A stretch of DNA of 64,000 nt. Source: Pantoea agglomerans NBRC 102470 (GTDB lineage Bacteria; Pseudomonadota; Gammaproteobacteria; Enterobacterales; Enterobacteriaceae). Shown piece by piece: positions 19,039 through 28,231 of this stretch. Within the stretch, counting starts at the first letter, position 1, and the number at the start of each line of letters is the position of its first letter. The notes under the pieces are model-generated. The model was not told the origin of the DNA and searched no databases. It was given only the letters and a program-made list of their open reading frames with translations. The stretch is taken from assembly GCF_001598475.1 (NCBI RefSeq), contig NZ_BCZA01000007.1, positions 124,001 to 188,000 on the forward strand. The letters run 5' to 3'. A program made the position numbers and the translations under genes.

Positions 19039-19170
19039 ATGATCAAGCTGGCAAAATTAATCGCGTTCGCGTTGCTGGTCTCCTCTGCGCTAAGCGCCTG
19101 CAACACATTCCACGGTTTTGGCGAAGATGTCTCTCACTTAGGTGGTGCCATTTCGCGAGCAGCAAAATGA
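19039..19170 (+). CDS. ecnA: Entericidin A-type lipoprotein
   Basis: A 43-residue reading frame: MIKLAKLIAFALLVSSALSAC, then NTFHGFGEDVSHLGGAISRAAK. The lipobox LSAC gives Cys21 as lipidation site. GFGEDV and the small amphipathic tail match the entericidin family. EcnA was described as the antidote and EcnB as the bacteriolytic partner; the effect is conditional. A purine-rich AGAGAGAAAAAA run precedes the ATG. Order efp-ecnA-ecnB-blc follows E. coli except that sugE is missing. Confidence 0.9.
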   Translation: MIKLAKLIAFALLVSSALSACNTFHGFGEDVSHLGGAISRAAK

Positions 19171-19272
19171 CCTTAACTGATTGTCCTTTTTAAAGTCTCA
19201 CCAGCAGCAACTGCCGGAAATCCGGCTATGCTTAAAGCGCTGTACTTTACATCCATCAAAAAGGACATTGTT

Positions 19273-19407
19273 ATGTTAAAGAAAAGTATTGCTGCAATCT
19301 TCTCTGTACTGGTGCTCTCTTCCCTGCTCACAGCTTGTAATACAACGCGTGGCGTAGGTGAAGATGTCGAAGCGGGCGGCCAGGCGATTCAGAACAGCAC
19401 GAAATAA
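19273..19407 (+). CDS. ecnB: Entericidin B-type lipoprotein
   Basis: A 44-residue frame: a signal peptide [20 protein letters not shown], lipobox LTAC (Cys22), then [32 protein letters not shown] is the entericidin core. AAAAAGGACATTGTT provides a ribosome site. In E. coli ecnB is induced in stationary phase by sigma-S; the 102-bp gap upstream could hold that promoter, but no clear element was assigned. Confidence 0.93.
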   Translation: MLKKSIAAIFSVLVLSSLLTACNTTRGVGEDVEAGGQAIQNSTK

Positions 19408-19420
19408 CCTGTTATTCCAA

Positions 19421-19446
19421 CCGGTACGAAATGCTTTTCGTACCGG
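19421..19446. terminator. Shared stem-loop between convergent ecnB and blc
   Basis: Perfect 11-bp stem CCGGTACGAAA/TTTCGTACCGG with a 4-base loop. T-runs are poor on both sides, so efficiency is uncertain. Confidence 0.6.
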
Positions 19447-19462
19447 CTTGTCAGATTCTGCA

Positions 19463-19987
19463 CTATTTCTGTTTTACCCAGATTAACTCTTCAACCGGGA
19501 AACCATCCCGACGCGCCTGATCAACCAGTTTCTCTTTTACGCCCGGTTCCAGTTGTGGTGTGCGTGACAGTATCCAGAGATAGTGGCGATTCGGTCCACA
19601 TACCAGCGCATAGCGGTAGTCAGGATCGAGAGCAATCACGTTATAGCCGCCATAGAAGGGGCCGAAGAAAGAGACTTTCAGAGAAGCCCGCGTGGGTTCA
19701 CCGGTGAAGTAGGCTTTGCCGACGCTCTCCTGCCAGCGCTGCTTTTTGACGTTATAGCCACGGTTGATTACCTTCAGGCCGCCATCTTCACGCGGGCTGT
19801 AGTTTGCCGTTACCTGTTCAAGTCCGCGCTCAAAAGGGTGGTTAAGGCGGGCAATCTCATACCACTGACCGAGATATCGCTGGCTGTCAAAGTTATCTAC
19901 GACCGTGACGTTCTTTGGCGGCGTAGTGCTGCAGGCGACAGAGAGAAAAGCACTCAGGCTGGCAACAACTGTTTTCCATGGAGACAT
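19463..19987 (-). CDS. blc: Outer-membrane lipoprotein Blc (bacterial lipocalin)
   Basis: The product is 174 residues (E. coli 177). Lipobox LSVACS gives an N-terminal lipidated cysteine. The lipocalin signature is present: VDNFDSQRYLGQWYEIARL (GxW motif) and the later YRYALVCGPNRHYLWILSR strand. Blc binds lysophospholipids and acts in envelope maintenance. E. coli has ampC and frdABCD between blc and epmA; here epmA follows after 135 bp. Confidence 0.96.
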   Translation of the reverse strand: MSPWKTVVASLSAFLSVACSTTPPKNVTVVDNFDSQRYLGQWYEIARLNHPFERGLEQVTANYSPREDGGLKVINRGYNVKKQRWQESVGKAYFTGEPTRASLKVSFFGPFYGGYNVIALDPDYRYALVCGPNRHYLWILSRTPQLEPGVKEKLVDQARRDGFPVEELIWVKQK

Positions 19988-20122
19988 AGTGGGATTCCTT
20001 TGTGATTTAACCGCTTAAGTATAGAAGCCGAAACGCTGTTTTTGGCAGTACGGGCACGAGATTGTTTGCCGCAGGCATTGCAGGTAGACTTCCCCCCCTA
20101 ATTTGCATCAGGAGTCATCACC

Positions 20123-21100
20123 ATGAGCGAAACGGCAAGCTGGCAACCAAGCGCATCCATCGCCAATTTGTTAAAACGCGCCGCTATTTTAGCAGAAGTG
20201 CGTCGTTTCTTTGCCGATCGCGGCGTGCTGGAAGTGGATACGCCGGCGATGAGCCAGGCCACCATTACCGATATCCATCTGGTGCCATTCCAGACGCGTT
20301 TTGTCGGGCCTGGCGCTGCGCAGGGGCGCGATCTCTGGCTGATGACCAGCCCGGAATATCATATGAAACGCCTGCTGGCGGCGGGCAGTGGCCCGATCTA
20401 TCAGATGGCGCGCAGCTTCCGCAACGAAGAGGCGGGACGTCACCACAACCCGGAATTCACCATGCTGGAGTGGTACCGGCCGCATTATGATATGTACCGT
20501 CTGATGAACGAAGTCGACGATCTGATGCAGCAGGTGCTGGAGTGTGACAGCGCTGAGTCGCTCTCCTATCAGCAGGCGTTTATCCGTCATCTTGAGCTGG
20601 ATCCGCTGTCAGCGGATAAAGCGCAGTTGCGTGAAGCGGCAGAGAAACTGGGTGAAGGCGAGCTGGCGCGTGCAGAAGAGGATCGCGATACCTTACTGAT
20701 GCTGCTGTTTATGCTGGGTGTGGAACCAAAGATTGGTCAGGATAAACCCTGCTTCGTTTATCATTTCCCGGCCAGCCAGGCAGCCCTGGCGGAGATTAGC
20801 ACCGAAGATCACCGCGTGGCCGAACGCTTTGAGGTCTATTACAAAGGCATTGAGCTGGCGAACGGTTTCCGCGAGCTGACCGACAGCCGTGAGCAGCGTC
20901 AGCGTTTTGAGCAGGATAACCGTCGCCGTGCGGCGCGCGGCCTGCCTGTGCATCCTATTGATACATATCTGCTGGATGCGCTGGCGCATGGCATGCCAGC
21001 CTGTTCCGGGGTCGCACTGGGAATTGATCGCCTGATCATGCTGGCGTTGAAAGCGGAGTCATTGAGCGATGTCATCGCGTTTCCGGTGGATCGCTGTTAA
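20123..21100 (+). CDS. epmA: EF-P-lysine ligase EpmA
   Basis: The product is 325 residues, the E. coli length. It is a class-II lysyl-tRNA-synthetase paralogue lacking the anticodon-binding domain that joins beta-lysine to Lys34 of EF-P. Class-II motif 2 ([22 protein letters not shown]) and motif 3 ([14 protein letters not shown]) are intact. Start [12 protein letters not shown] has CAGGAG upstream. Together with epmB and efp the whole modification pathway is within 4 kb. Downstream is a palindromic repeat and then convergent degS, a junction not found in E. coli. Confidence 0.97.
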   Translation: MSETASWQPSASIANLLKRAAILAEVRRFFADRGVLEVDTPAMSQATITDIHLVPFQTRFVGPGAAQGRDLWLMTSPEYHMKRLLAAGSGPIYQMARSFRNEEAGRHHNPEFTMLEWYRPHYDMYRLMNEVDDLMQQVLECDSAESLSYQQAFIRHLELDPLSADKAQLREAAEKLGEGELARAEEDRDTLLMLLFMLGVEPKIGQDKPCFVYHFPASQAALAEISTEDHRVAERFEVYYKGIELANGFRELTDSREQRQRFEQDNRRRAARGLPVHPIDTYLLDALAHGMPACSGVALGIDRLIMLALKAESLSDVIAFPVDRC

Positions 21101-21130
21101 TGGGTTAATCACAAACGATGGCGGATTAGA

Positions 21131-21232
21131 GGGGAAGGGTTGGCCCGGATGAAGAGCAAAGCGTCCGAGCCAGGATGGCGAGGCCGACCGCCATGGATGG
21201 CGGCCTTCTTTGCGATCAGCCGGGCCATCCCT
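21131..21232. repeat. Palindromic intergenic repeat between epmA and degS
   Basis: Imperfect arms 21131-21161 and 21208-21232 share AGGG, TGGCCCGG and GCAAAG blocks. The inner part has GACCGCCATGGATGGCGGCC. Its reverse complement aligns to the core of the 13.9-kb element: shared CATCCATG, TCGGCC, CGCCATCC, GACGCTTT and CTCTTC blocks in the same order. It lies where convergent epmA and degS meet. Confidence 0.75.
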
Positions 21233-21251
21233 GACCTGGCACAGGTTTCAG

Positions 21252-22313
21252 CTAACTGCTGCTGTCAGGAAACTCCTGAATGGTGACCGGCAGCGTCAGT
21301 TTCTGATCGTTTCGCAGTACCTGCACATCAATCACTGAACCCGGGCGAATTTCTGCCACCTGATCCATGGTCTCCTGCGCGGAGATGGCCGGCTTGCCAT
21401 TAACGCTGAGCAGCACATCGTTGGCCTGAATCCCGGCTTTATCCGCTGGCCCATCTGGCGTGACCACGCTGACAATAATGCCCTGAACCCGATCCAGATT
21501 GCTGCCCTGTCCATGCAGCGGCGGCAGCTCACGCCCGGTAATGCCGATATAGCCGCGGATCACCCGACCATCACGAATCAGCTTATCCATGATCTTCGAG
21601 GCTAAAACGGTTGGAATGGCGAAACCAATCCCTTCCGGGGTTTCACCATCACTACTTTTATCGAAGGTCAGGGTGTTAATGCCCATCAGCTCGCCTAGCG
21701 AGTTAATCAGCGCGCCGCCGGAGTTACCCTGATTGATTGACGCATCGGTCTGCAGGAAGTTCTGTCGGCCTGATGAGCTTAAGCCAACCCGGCCCGTGGC
21801 GCTGATAATGCCCTGCGTGACCGTCTGACCGAGGTTATAGGGGTTGCCGATAGCCATCACCACATCCCCGATATGCGCCTGGCGATTTGGATTGATGGGG
21901 ATAACGGGCAGGCCGGAGGCCGTGATCTTCAGTACCGCCAGATCGGTCATACCATCGGAACCCACCAGCGTCGCTTCAAAGAAGCGGCCATCCTGCAGCG
22001 CCACGATAATTTGATCGGCATTATTGATCACATGCTTATTGGTAAGGATGTAGCCTTTTGCATTCATGATCACCCCTGAACCCAGGGTCGTGATGCCACG
22101 ATTGTTGTTGCCGTGGGCGCTACGATTGTAAACGTTCACAACGGCAGGTACGGCGCGGCGCACCCCTTGATTGAAGCTAAAGGGCGTTTCGTCTGTAATA
22201 TTTTCGTGGTTATAGAGGGCGTCGCTGCCCATACGCAGTGCAGGCAGTGCTGCGAGCAAAATACCCGCCACAATCAGGCCCAGCACCACGGCACGCAAAA
22301 GTTTAAGAAACAT
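21252..22313 (-). CDS. degS: Periplasmic serine protease DegS
   Basis: The product is 353 residues (E. coli 355). DegS is a trimeric, membrane-anchored HtrA protease that senses misfolded porin C-termini and makes the first cut in RseA, starting the sigma-E response. One N-terminal transmembrane anchor (about 5-26) is followed by the trypsin-like domain with His94 (TNKHV), Asp124 (TDLAV) and Ser198 (GNSGGAL), and one C-terminal PDZ domain. It is downstream of degQ on the same strand. Confidence 0.97.
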   Translation of the reverse strand: MFLKLLRAVVLGLIVAGILLAALPALRMGSDALYNHENITDETPFSFNQGVRRAVPAVVNVYNRSAHGNNNRGITTLGSGVIMNAKGYILTNKHVINNADQIIVALQDGRFFEATLVGSDGMTDLAVLKITASGLPVIPINPNRQAHIGDVVMAIGNPYNLGQTVTQGIISATGRVGLSSSGRQNFLQTDASINQGNSGGALINSLGELMGINTLTFDKSSDGETPEGIGFAIPTVLASKIMDKLIRDGRVIRGYIGITGRELPPLHGQGSNLDRVQGIIVSVVTPDGPADKAGIQANDVLLSVNGKPAISAQETMDQVAEIRPGSVIDVQVLRNDQKLTLPVTIQEFPDSSS

Positions 22314-22362
22314 GGTGTTAAATTACGCCAGGGGAGATCGCAGGGGAGAATAGCATGAGAGC

Positions 22363-22390
22363 GGCGGACACACACGCGCTTGTGTCCGCC
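22363..22390. other. Strong stem-loop between degQ and degS
   Basis: Perfect 10-bp stem GGCGGACACA/TGTGTCCGCC with an 8-base loop, 12 bp past the degQ stop. There is no T-run. It may stabilise the degQ mRNA or attenuate read-through into degS. Confidence 0.5.
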
Positions 22391-22402
22391 GTAATGCGAG
22401 GT

Positions 22403-23776
22403 TTATCTCAACAACAGATAGATACTTTCATCGCCGCGCACCACATTCAGTGCCAGTACCGGCGGTTTCCCTTCCAGTATTTTACGCATTTCAGCAATGG
22501 TCTGAACCCGGTTGCGGTTAACGCCGATAATCACATCATCTTTCTGCAGACCAACCTGTTCAGCCGGTGTGCCTTTTTCGATGGTATCGACCTTCACGCC
22601 TTTATCACCGGTTTTAGTCTGTCCATCACTGAGGGTTGCGCCCTGAAGCGCGGGTGACATCAGCTGTGCGCTGGCGGTGCTCTGTGCGCTCTGCTCCAGC
22701 GTAACGGTAACCGTTAATGGCTTACCTTCACGCAGCAGGCCAAGCTTAACCTGTTCACCTGGCGGCGTGGTTCCTACTTTCACGCGCAACTCAGCGAAGC
22801 TGGTAATCGGCTTATCGTTGATCGACGTAATGATATCGCCTGACTTCACGCCCGCTTTCTGCGCGGCAGATTGCGGTAAGACTTCAGAGACAAAGGCGCC
22901 GCGCTGCGCATCGACATTGAATGCTTTAGCCATATCGGCTGTCATTTCAGTGCCTTTGATGCCGAGCTGACCGCGCTTCACTTCACCAAATTTAATCAGC
23001 TGCTGCGCGAGGTTCATCGCCATATCACTCGGGATAGCAAAGCCGATACCGATGTTACCGCCGCTGGAGGCGAGAATCGCAGTGTTGATACCGATCAGTT
23101 CGCCGTTAAGGTTGACCAGCGCACCGCCTGAGTTGCCACGGTTGATCGCGGCATCGGTCTGAATAAAGTTTTCCAGTCCTTCCAGGTTCAGGCCGCTGCG
23201 GCCCAGTGCGGAGATAATACCGGAGGTGGCCGTCTGTCCCAGCCCGAACGGGTTACCGATCGCCACCGCGAAATCACCCACTTTCAGCTGGTCAGAGTCC
23301 GCGACTTTCACCTGCGTGAGGTTTTTTGCGCCCAGAATCTGAATCAGCGCGATATCGGTCTGCTCATCATGACCAATGAGTTTGGCTTCATATTCACTGC
23401 CGTCGCCAAGCTGTACGTTGATTTTATCCGCACCGTTGACCACGTGATTGTTGGTGAGCACGTAGCCTTTCGCGGCATCGATGATCACGCCAGAACCTAA
23501 ACCTTCAAACGGCTGTGGCTGACTATTTCCGCCAGGCATCTGACCAAAAAAACGCTTCAGCGGTTCAGGAATATCCTGAGCCTGTGCACCCGAATCAGTG
23601 CCTTCCACATGCACACTGACCACGGCAGGTAGCACTTTCTCCAGCATCGGTGCCAGACTCGGCAGCGGCTGGCCCGCAATTTGTGCTGGCAGCGTTGCCA
23701 TCGCGTCTGGCGCGGCGGCAAGGCTCATCCCAATACTCAGGGCTAATGCGCTAAACAGGCGTGCTTGTTTTTTCAT
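22403..23776 (-). CDS. degQ: Periplasmic serine endoprotease DegQ
   Basis: The product is 457 residues from MKKQARLFSALALSIG; earlier in-frame codons lack similarity. A signal peptide ends near residue 27 (AMA). The HtrA catalytic triad is His111 (NNHVV), Asp141 (TDIAL) and Ser216 (NRGNSGGAL). Two PDZ domains follow, with PDZ1 beginning near LGIKGTEM and PDZ2 near KGVKVDTIEKG. DegQ degrades and chaperones unfolded periplasmic proteins. The short LA loop (GQMPGGNSQ) is DegQ-like rather than DegP-like. Confidence 0.96.
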   Translation of the reverse strand: MKKQARLFSALALSIGMSLAAAPDAMATLPAQIAGQPLPSLAPMLEKVLPAVVSVHVEGTDSGAQAQDIPEPLKRFFGQMPGGNSQPQPFEGLGSGVIIDAAKGYVLTNNHVVNGADKINVQLGDGSEYEAKLIGHDEQTDIALIQILGAKNLTQVKVADSDQLKVGDFAVAIGNPFGLGQTATSGIISALGRSGLNLEGLENFIQTDAAINRGNSGGALVNLNGELIGINTAILASSGGNIGIGFAIPSDMAMNLAQQLIKFGEVKRGQLGIKGTEMTADMAKAFNVDAQRGAFVSEVLPQSAAQKAGVKSGDIITSINDKPITSFAELRVKVGTTPPGEQVKLGLLREGKPLTVTVTLEQSAQSTASAQLMSPALQGATLSDGQTKTGDKGVKVDTIEKGTPAEQVGLQKDDVIIGVNRNRVQTIAEMRKILEGKPPVLALNVVRGDESIYLLLR

Positions 23777-23848
23777 TGCTACAACGCTCTCGCTGCAAAA
23801 GGTGGGAGGAATTAATAAGTGTGACAGTCGTTTGCGGTCAGGGTTCGC

Positions 23849-23878
23849 AAAAACAGCGGGCGCAGACAGGCTGCGCCC
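23849..23878 (-). terminator. zapG terminator
   Basis: GGGCGCAG/CTGCGCCC stem, with TTTTT following on the minus strand (complement of 23849-23853), just after the zapG stop. Confidence 0.8.
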
Positions 23879-23886
23879 CAAAAAGA

Positions 23887-24288
23887 TTAGTCGCGGGCAG
23901 GGCGCTCGCCACGCAGTAAACCGGATGCGCCTTCAGAATAGTCGCGCGGCATCTGCACCGGCACCTGATCGTTGTCCGCTTCGGCTTCAGTCAGCTGATA
24001 GGCAAACGGATTTTTCTGGCCAGGCAGATTCGGCAGCAGGTCATTTGAGCCTTTTGCCATGTGCTGATAGAGCTGACGATAATCACGCGCCATGTTGTCC
24101 AGCAGCTCCGCGCTCTGCGCGAAGTGATTGGTCAGCTCTTCGCGATAATCCGCCAGCTCCGCTTTCGATTTTTCCAGCTCGTACTGCATGCTGCGCTGCT
24201 CACGCAGCTTTTTGTTGCCAAAACGCATGGCGACTGCGCCGACAATAATACCAACCACTAAACCAATTAGCCCGTATTCCCAGGTCAT
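23887..24288 (-). CDS. zapG: Cell-division protein ZapG (YhcB)
   Basis: The product is 133 residues from MTWEYGLIGLVVGIIVG (E. coli 132). A single N-terminal transmembrane helix is followed by a coiled coil (about 28-75, rich in E, K, L and Q). The conserved C-terminal VQMPRDYSEGASGLLRG box is present. YhcB/ZapG affects cell division and envelope growth in E. coli. It is divergent from zapE, with 178 bp between the two starts. Confidence 0.95.
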   Translation of the reverse strand: MTWEYGLIGLVVGIIVGAVAMRFGNKKLREQRSMQYELEKSKAELADYREELTNHFAQSAELLDNMARDYRQLYQHMAKGSNDLLPNLPGQKNPFAYQLTEAEADNDQVPVQMPRDYSEGASGLLRGERPARD

Positions 24289-24466
24289 AATGACTCCCGT
24301 GTTATTTCCATTGTTCCGTAGGGCATTGCACCATTTCAATAATAGTCACTATACCCGTTAATCTTATGGATGTGGAACTCTGGAGCAGCATGGCTTAGTG
24401 TAGAACGGCCTTTTTTTCAGCAACCGTGGTATGAATCAGACACCATTCAGGGACTTTGAAACAACA

Positions 24467-25594
24467 ATGCAAACCTCAACTCCGCTTTCACGCTATGAAC
24501 AGGCGCTGTCGCAGGGCGAATTCAGGCCCGATGACGTACAACGTGAAGCGATTACCCGTTTAGACGCGCTGCAGCAGGCGCTGGTTGCCCGGCAACAATC
24601 CGCCGCGCCTGCCACATCCGGCCTGCTGGGTCGCCTGTCAAAATTGATCGGTAAAGAGAAAAACGAGACGCCACAACCGGTACGTGGACTCTATATGTGG
24701 GGCGGTGTCGGTCGCGGTAAGACCTGGGTCATGGATCTCTTTTTTCAGTCTATTCCTGGCGATCGCAAACTGCGTCTGCACTTCCACCGCTTTATGCTGC
24801 GGGTGCATGAAGAGCTGACGCAGCTTCAGGGGCAGAGCGATCCGTTACTGATTATTGCGGACAGATTCAAAGCGGAAACGGACATCCTCTGTTTTGATGA
24901 ATTTTTTGTCTCCGATATCACCGATGCGATGCTGCTGGGCACGCTGATGGAGGCGCTGTTTGAACGCGGCATTGCGCTGGTGGCCACCTCGAACATTCCG
25001 CCTGATGATCTCTATCGTAATGGTCTGCAGCGCGCGCGCTTCCTGCCTGCCATCGAGCAGATCAAACGTCATTGTGATGTGATGAATGTGGATGCCGGTA
25101 TCGACTACCGGTTACGCACGCTGACCTCCGCGCACCTGTGGAACTCTCCGCTGAACAAAGAGACGCACGCTGAAATGGCGCGGATGTTTAAAGCGCTGTC
25201 GGGCAGCCAGCCTGAAGATGCGCCGGTTCTGGAAATTAATCACCGCCAGATGCCGACGCTGGGCGTCAGCGAGGGCGTGCTGGCGATTAATTTCACCACC
25301 CTGTGTGGCGAAGGGCGCAGCCAGCATGACTATATTGCGCTGTCGCGCCGTTTCCACAGTGTGCTGCTGTATGACGTGCCGGTGATGATCTACAAAACCG
25401 AAGATCAGGCACGGCGTTTCCTGGCACTGGTCGATGAGTTCTATGAACGGCATGTGAAGCTGGTGGTCGCGGCAGAAACGTCACTGACCGAGATTTATCA
25501 GGGCACGCGGCTGAAGTTTGAATACCAGCGCTGTTTATCGCGACTTCAGGAGATGCAGAGCGAAGAGTATCTGCGTTTACCGCACCTGCCGTGA
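24467..25594 (+). CDS. zapE: Cell-division ATPase ZapE
   Basis: The product is 375 residues if started at the ATG at 24467, matching E. coli in length and alignment (MQTSTPLSRYEQAL). An in-frame ATG at 24431 would add 12 residues; neither has a strong ribosome site. It is an AFG1-like AAA ATPase with Walker A GGVGRGKTW, Walker B ILCFDEFFVSD and sensor ATSNIPP. ZapE associates with FtsZ during constriction and is needed under low oxygen or heat in E. coli. Confidence 0.95.
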   Translation: MQTSTPLSRYEQALSQGEFRPDDVQREAITRLDALQQALVARQQSAAPATSGLLGRLSKLIGKEKNETPQPVRGLYMWGGVGRGKTWVMDLFFQSIPGDRKLRLHFHRFMLRVHEELTQLQGQSDPLLIIADRFKAETDILCFDEFFVSDITDAMLLGTLMEALFERGIALVATSNIPPDDLYRNGLQRARFLPAIEQIKRHCDVMNVDAGIDYRLRTLTSAHLWNSPLNKETHAEMARMFKALSGSQPEDAPVLEINHRQMPTLGVSEGVLAINFTTLCGEGRSQHDYIALSRRFHSVLLYDVPVMIYKTEDQARRFLALVDEFYERHVKLVVAAETSLTEIYQGTRLKFEYQRCLSRLQEMQSEEYLRLPHLP

Positions 25595-25647
25595 GAATAA
25601 TCGGGATAAATACCGAAATAGGGTTCGATTTTTGTAACCGACTTCTC

Positions 25648-26658
<1,011 letters not shown>

Positions 26659-26690
26659 TTGTTTGCAGCTCCGGCTGCGGCAATTGGCTC

Positions 26691-26717
26691 AAAAAACCCG
26701 CTTCGGCGGGTTTTTTA
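26691..26717 (+). terminator. rplM-rpsI terminator
   Basis: AACCCGC-TTCG-GCGGGTT hairpin with a T-run (26711-26716). The rest of the 331-bp gap to sspA holds the sspA promoter region; no specific element was assigned. Confidence 0.92.
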
Positions 26718-26989
26718 TTTTCTGCCTTCCCATAAACTGTCCGCGAAAACCGTAACGCCGCGCTCAATTTACCTGCAAAGATTCATTCCACGCCCACAAG
26801 CAGCCTAAAATCTGGTAAACTCTGTGTCACTTTGCGCCCGCAGGCCGGTGCGTTATGCGCCTCCCCACTGTCGGGGCGTCAGTATCTGTGACGCAGCTAA
26901 CCAGGTTGCGTGCGAGTTCGATAAGCAAGTGAGTCGCCGTGTGGTTGGCTATTCGCAGTATCTTTTTGTGAACAAACTTGGAGGTTTTC

Positions 26990-27631
26990 ATGGCTGTCGC
27001 TGCCAACAAACGTTCGGTAATGACGCTGTTTTCTGGTCCTACTGACATTTTCAGCCATCAGGTACGTATCGTCCTGGCGGAGAAGGGTGTCAGCGTAGAG
27101 ATCGAGCAGGTCGAAATGGATAACCTGCCGCAGGATCTGATTGACCTCAATCCGTATCGCACGGTACCGACGCTGGTAGATCGTGAGCTGACGCTGTATG
27201 AATCACGCATCATCATGGAATATTTAGATGAGCGCTTCCCGCATCCGCCACTGATGCCGGTTTATCCGGTTGCCCGTGGTGATAGCCGCCTGATGATGCA
27301 CCGCATCGAGCAGGACTGGTATAGCCTGATGAGGAAAGTAGAGAACAGCAGCGGTCAGGAAGCGGAAGCGGCACGCAAGCAACTGCGTGAAGAGCTGCTG
27401 GCTATCGCGCCACTGTTTGGCCGTACGCCTTATTTCATGAGCGAAGAGTTCAGCCTGGTTGATTGCTATCTGGCTCCGCTGTTATGGCGTCTGCCGTCAA
27501 TGGGTATCGATTTGATCGGCTCAGGTTCAAAAGAGCTGAAAGGTTACATGAATCGCGTATTTGAGCGTGACTCCTTCCTCGCTTCATTAACTGAAGCTGA
27601 ACGTGAAATGCGGCTGCAAGCCCGGGCTTAA
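26990..27631 (+). CDS. sspA: Stringent starvation protein A
   Basis: The product is 213 residues from MAVAANKRSVMTLFSGPTD, with GGAGG seven bases upstream. SspA has a glutathione-S-transferase fold but no transferase activity; it binds RNA polymerase and helps acid tolerance and phage P1 late transcription. The GST N-domain (HQVRIVLAEKGV) and the surface loop with MPVYPVARG are conserved. sspB follows three bases downstream. Confidence 0.98.
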   Translation: MAVAANKRSVMTLFSGPTDIFSHQVRIVLAEKGVSVEIEQVEMDNLPQDLIDLNPYRTVPTLVDRELTLYESRIIMEYLDERFPHPPLMPVYPVARGDSRLMMHRIEQDWYSLMRKVENSSGQEAEAARKQLREELLAIAPLFGRTPYFMSEEFSLVDCYLAPLLWRLPSMGIDLIGSGSKELKGYMNRVFERDSFLASLTEAEREMRLQARA

Positions 27632-27634
27632 CGT

Positions 27635-28120
27635 ATGGAAATGTCGCAACTTACTGCACGTCGTCCCTATCTGCTGCGCGCCTTTTATGACTGGTTGCTC
27701 GACAACCAGCTGACGCCGCATCTGGTGGTCGACATAAATCTGCCGGGTGTGCAGGTGCCGCTGGAGTATGCGCGGGATGGTCAGATAGTCCTGAACATTG
27801 CGCCACGTGCTGTCGGTAACCTCGATCTGGCGAATGATCAGGTGTCGTTCAACGCCCGCTTTGGTGGCGTTCCTCGCCAGGTTAACGTGCCGATGGCGGC
27901 GATTCTGGCAATCTATGCGCGTGAAAATGGCGCCGGGACGATGTTTGAACCGGAACCGGCTTACGAGCTGGGCACGCATGAGGCGTCAGAGGGTCAGGAA
28001 GAGACTATGATGTCGGTGATTGATGGTGATCGTCCTGACGATGCCAGCGATGACGAGACACCGCCTGATGACGATCCACCGCCACGTGGTGGACGACCTT
28101 CACTGCGCGTAGTGAAATAG
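27635..28120 (+). CDS. sspB: ClpXP adaptor protein SspB
   Basis: The product is 161 residues. SspB delivers ssrA-tagged proteins and RseA fragments to ClpXP. The substrate-binding domain (residues about 5-112; RRPYLLRAFYDWLLDNQLTPHLVVD) is followed by a flexible acidic linker and the C-terminal ClpX-binding tail RGGRPSLRVVK. sspA and sspB form one transcript. Confidence 0.98.
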   Translation: MEMSQLTARRPYLLRAFYDWLLDNQLTPHLVVDINLPGVQVPLEYARDGQIVLNIAPRAVGNLDLANDQVSFNARFGGVPRQVNVPMAAILAIYARENGAGTMFEPEPAYELGTHEASEGQEETMMSVIDGDRPDDASDDETPPDDDPPPRGGRPSLRVVK

Positions 28121-28137
28121 CAGTGACATAACAGCGA

Positions 28138-28167
28138 ATACCCGTCCATCCGACGGGTATTTTTTTT
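28138..28167 (+). terminator. sspA-sspB terminator
   Basis: Perfect 9-bp stem ATACCCGTC/GACGGGTAT with a 5-base loop followed by seven T. Confidence 0.92.
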
Positions 28168-28180
28168 GCCTGCAGCCATA

Positions 28181-28215
28181 AAAAAATCCGGCTGCCTGCG
28201 CAAGCCGGATTTTTT
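28181..28215 (-). terminator. Terminator of the diflavin reductase gene
   Basis: ATCCGGCT/AGCCGGAT stem flanked by A- and T-runs on both sides, so it can work in either direction. It lies 17 bp past the reductase stop. Confidence 0.88.
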
Positions 28216-28231
28216 CAGCAGACCATCGCGA

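Noticed and set aside
26824..27045. Frame overlapping the sspA start
   Set aside because: Out of frame with sspA, no homology; the region is the sspA promoter and leader.
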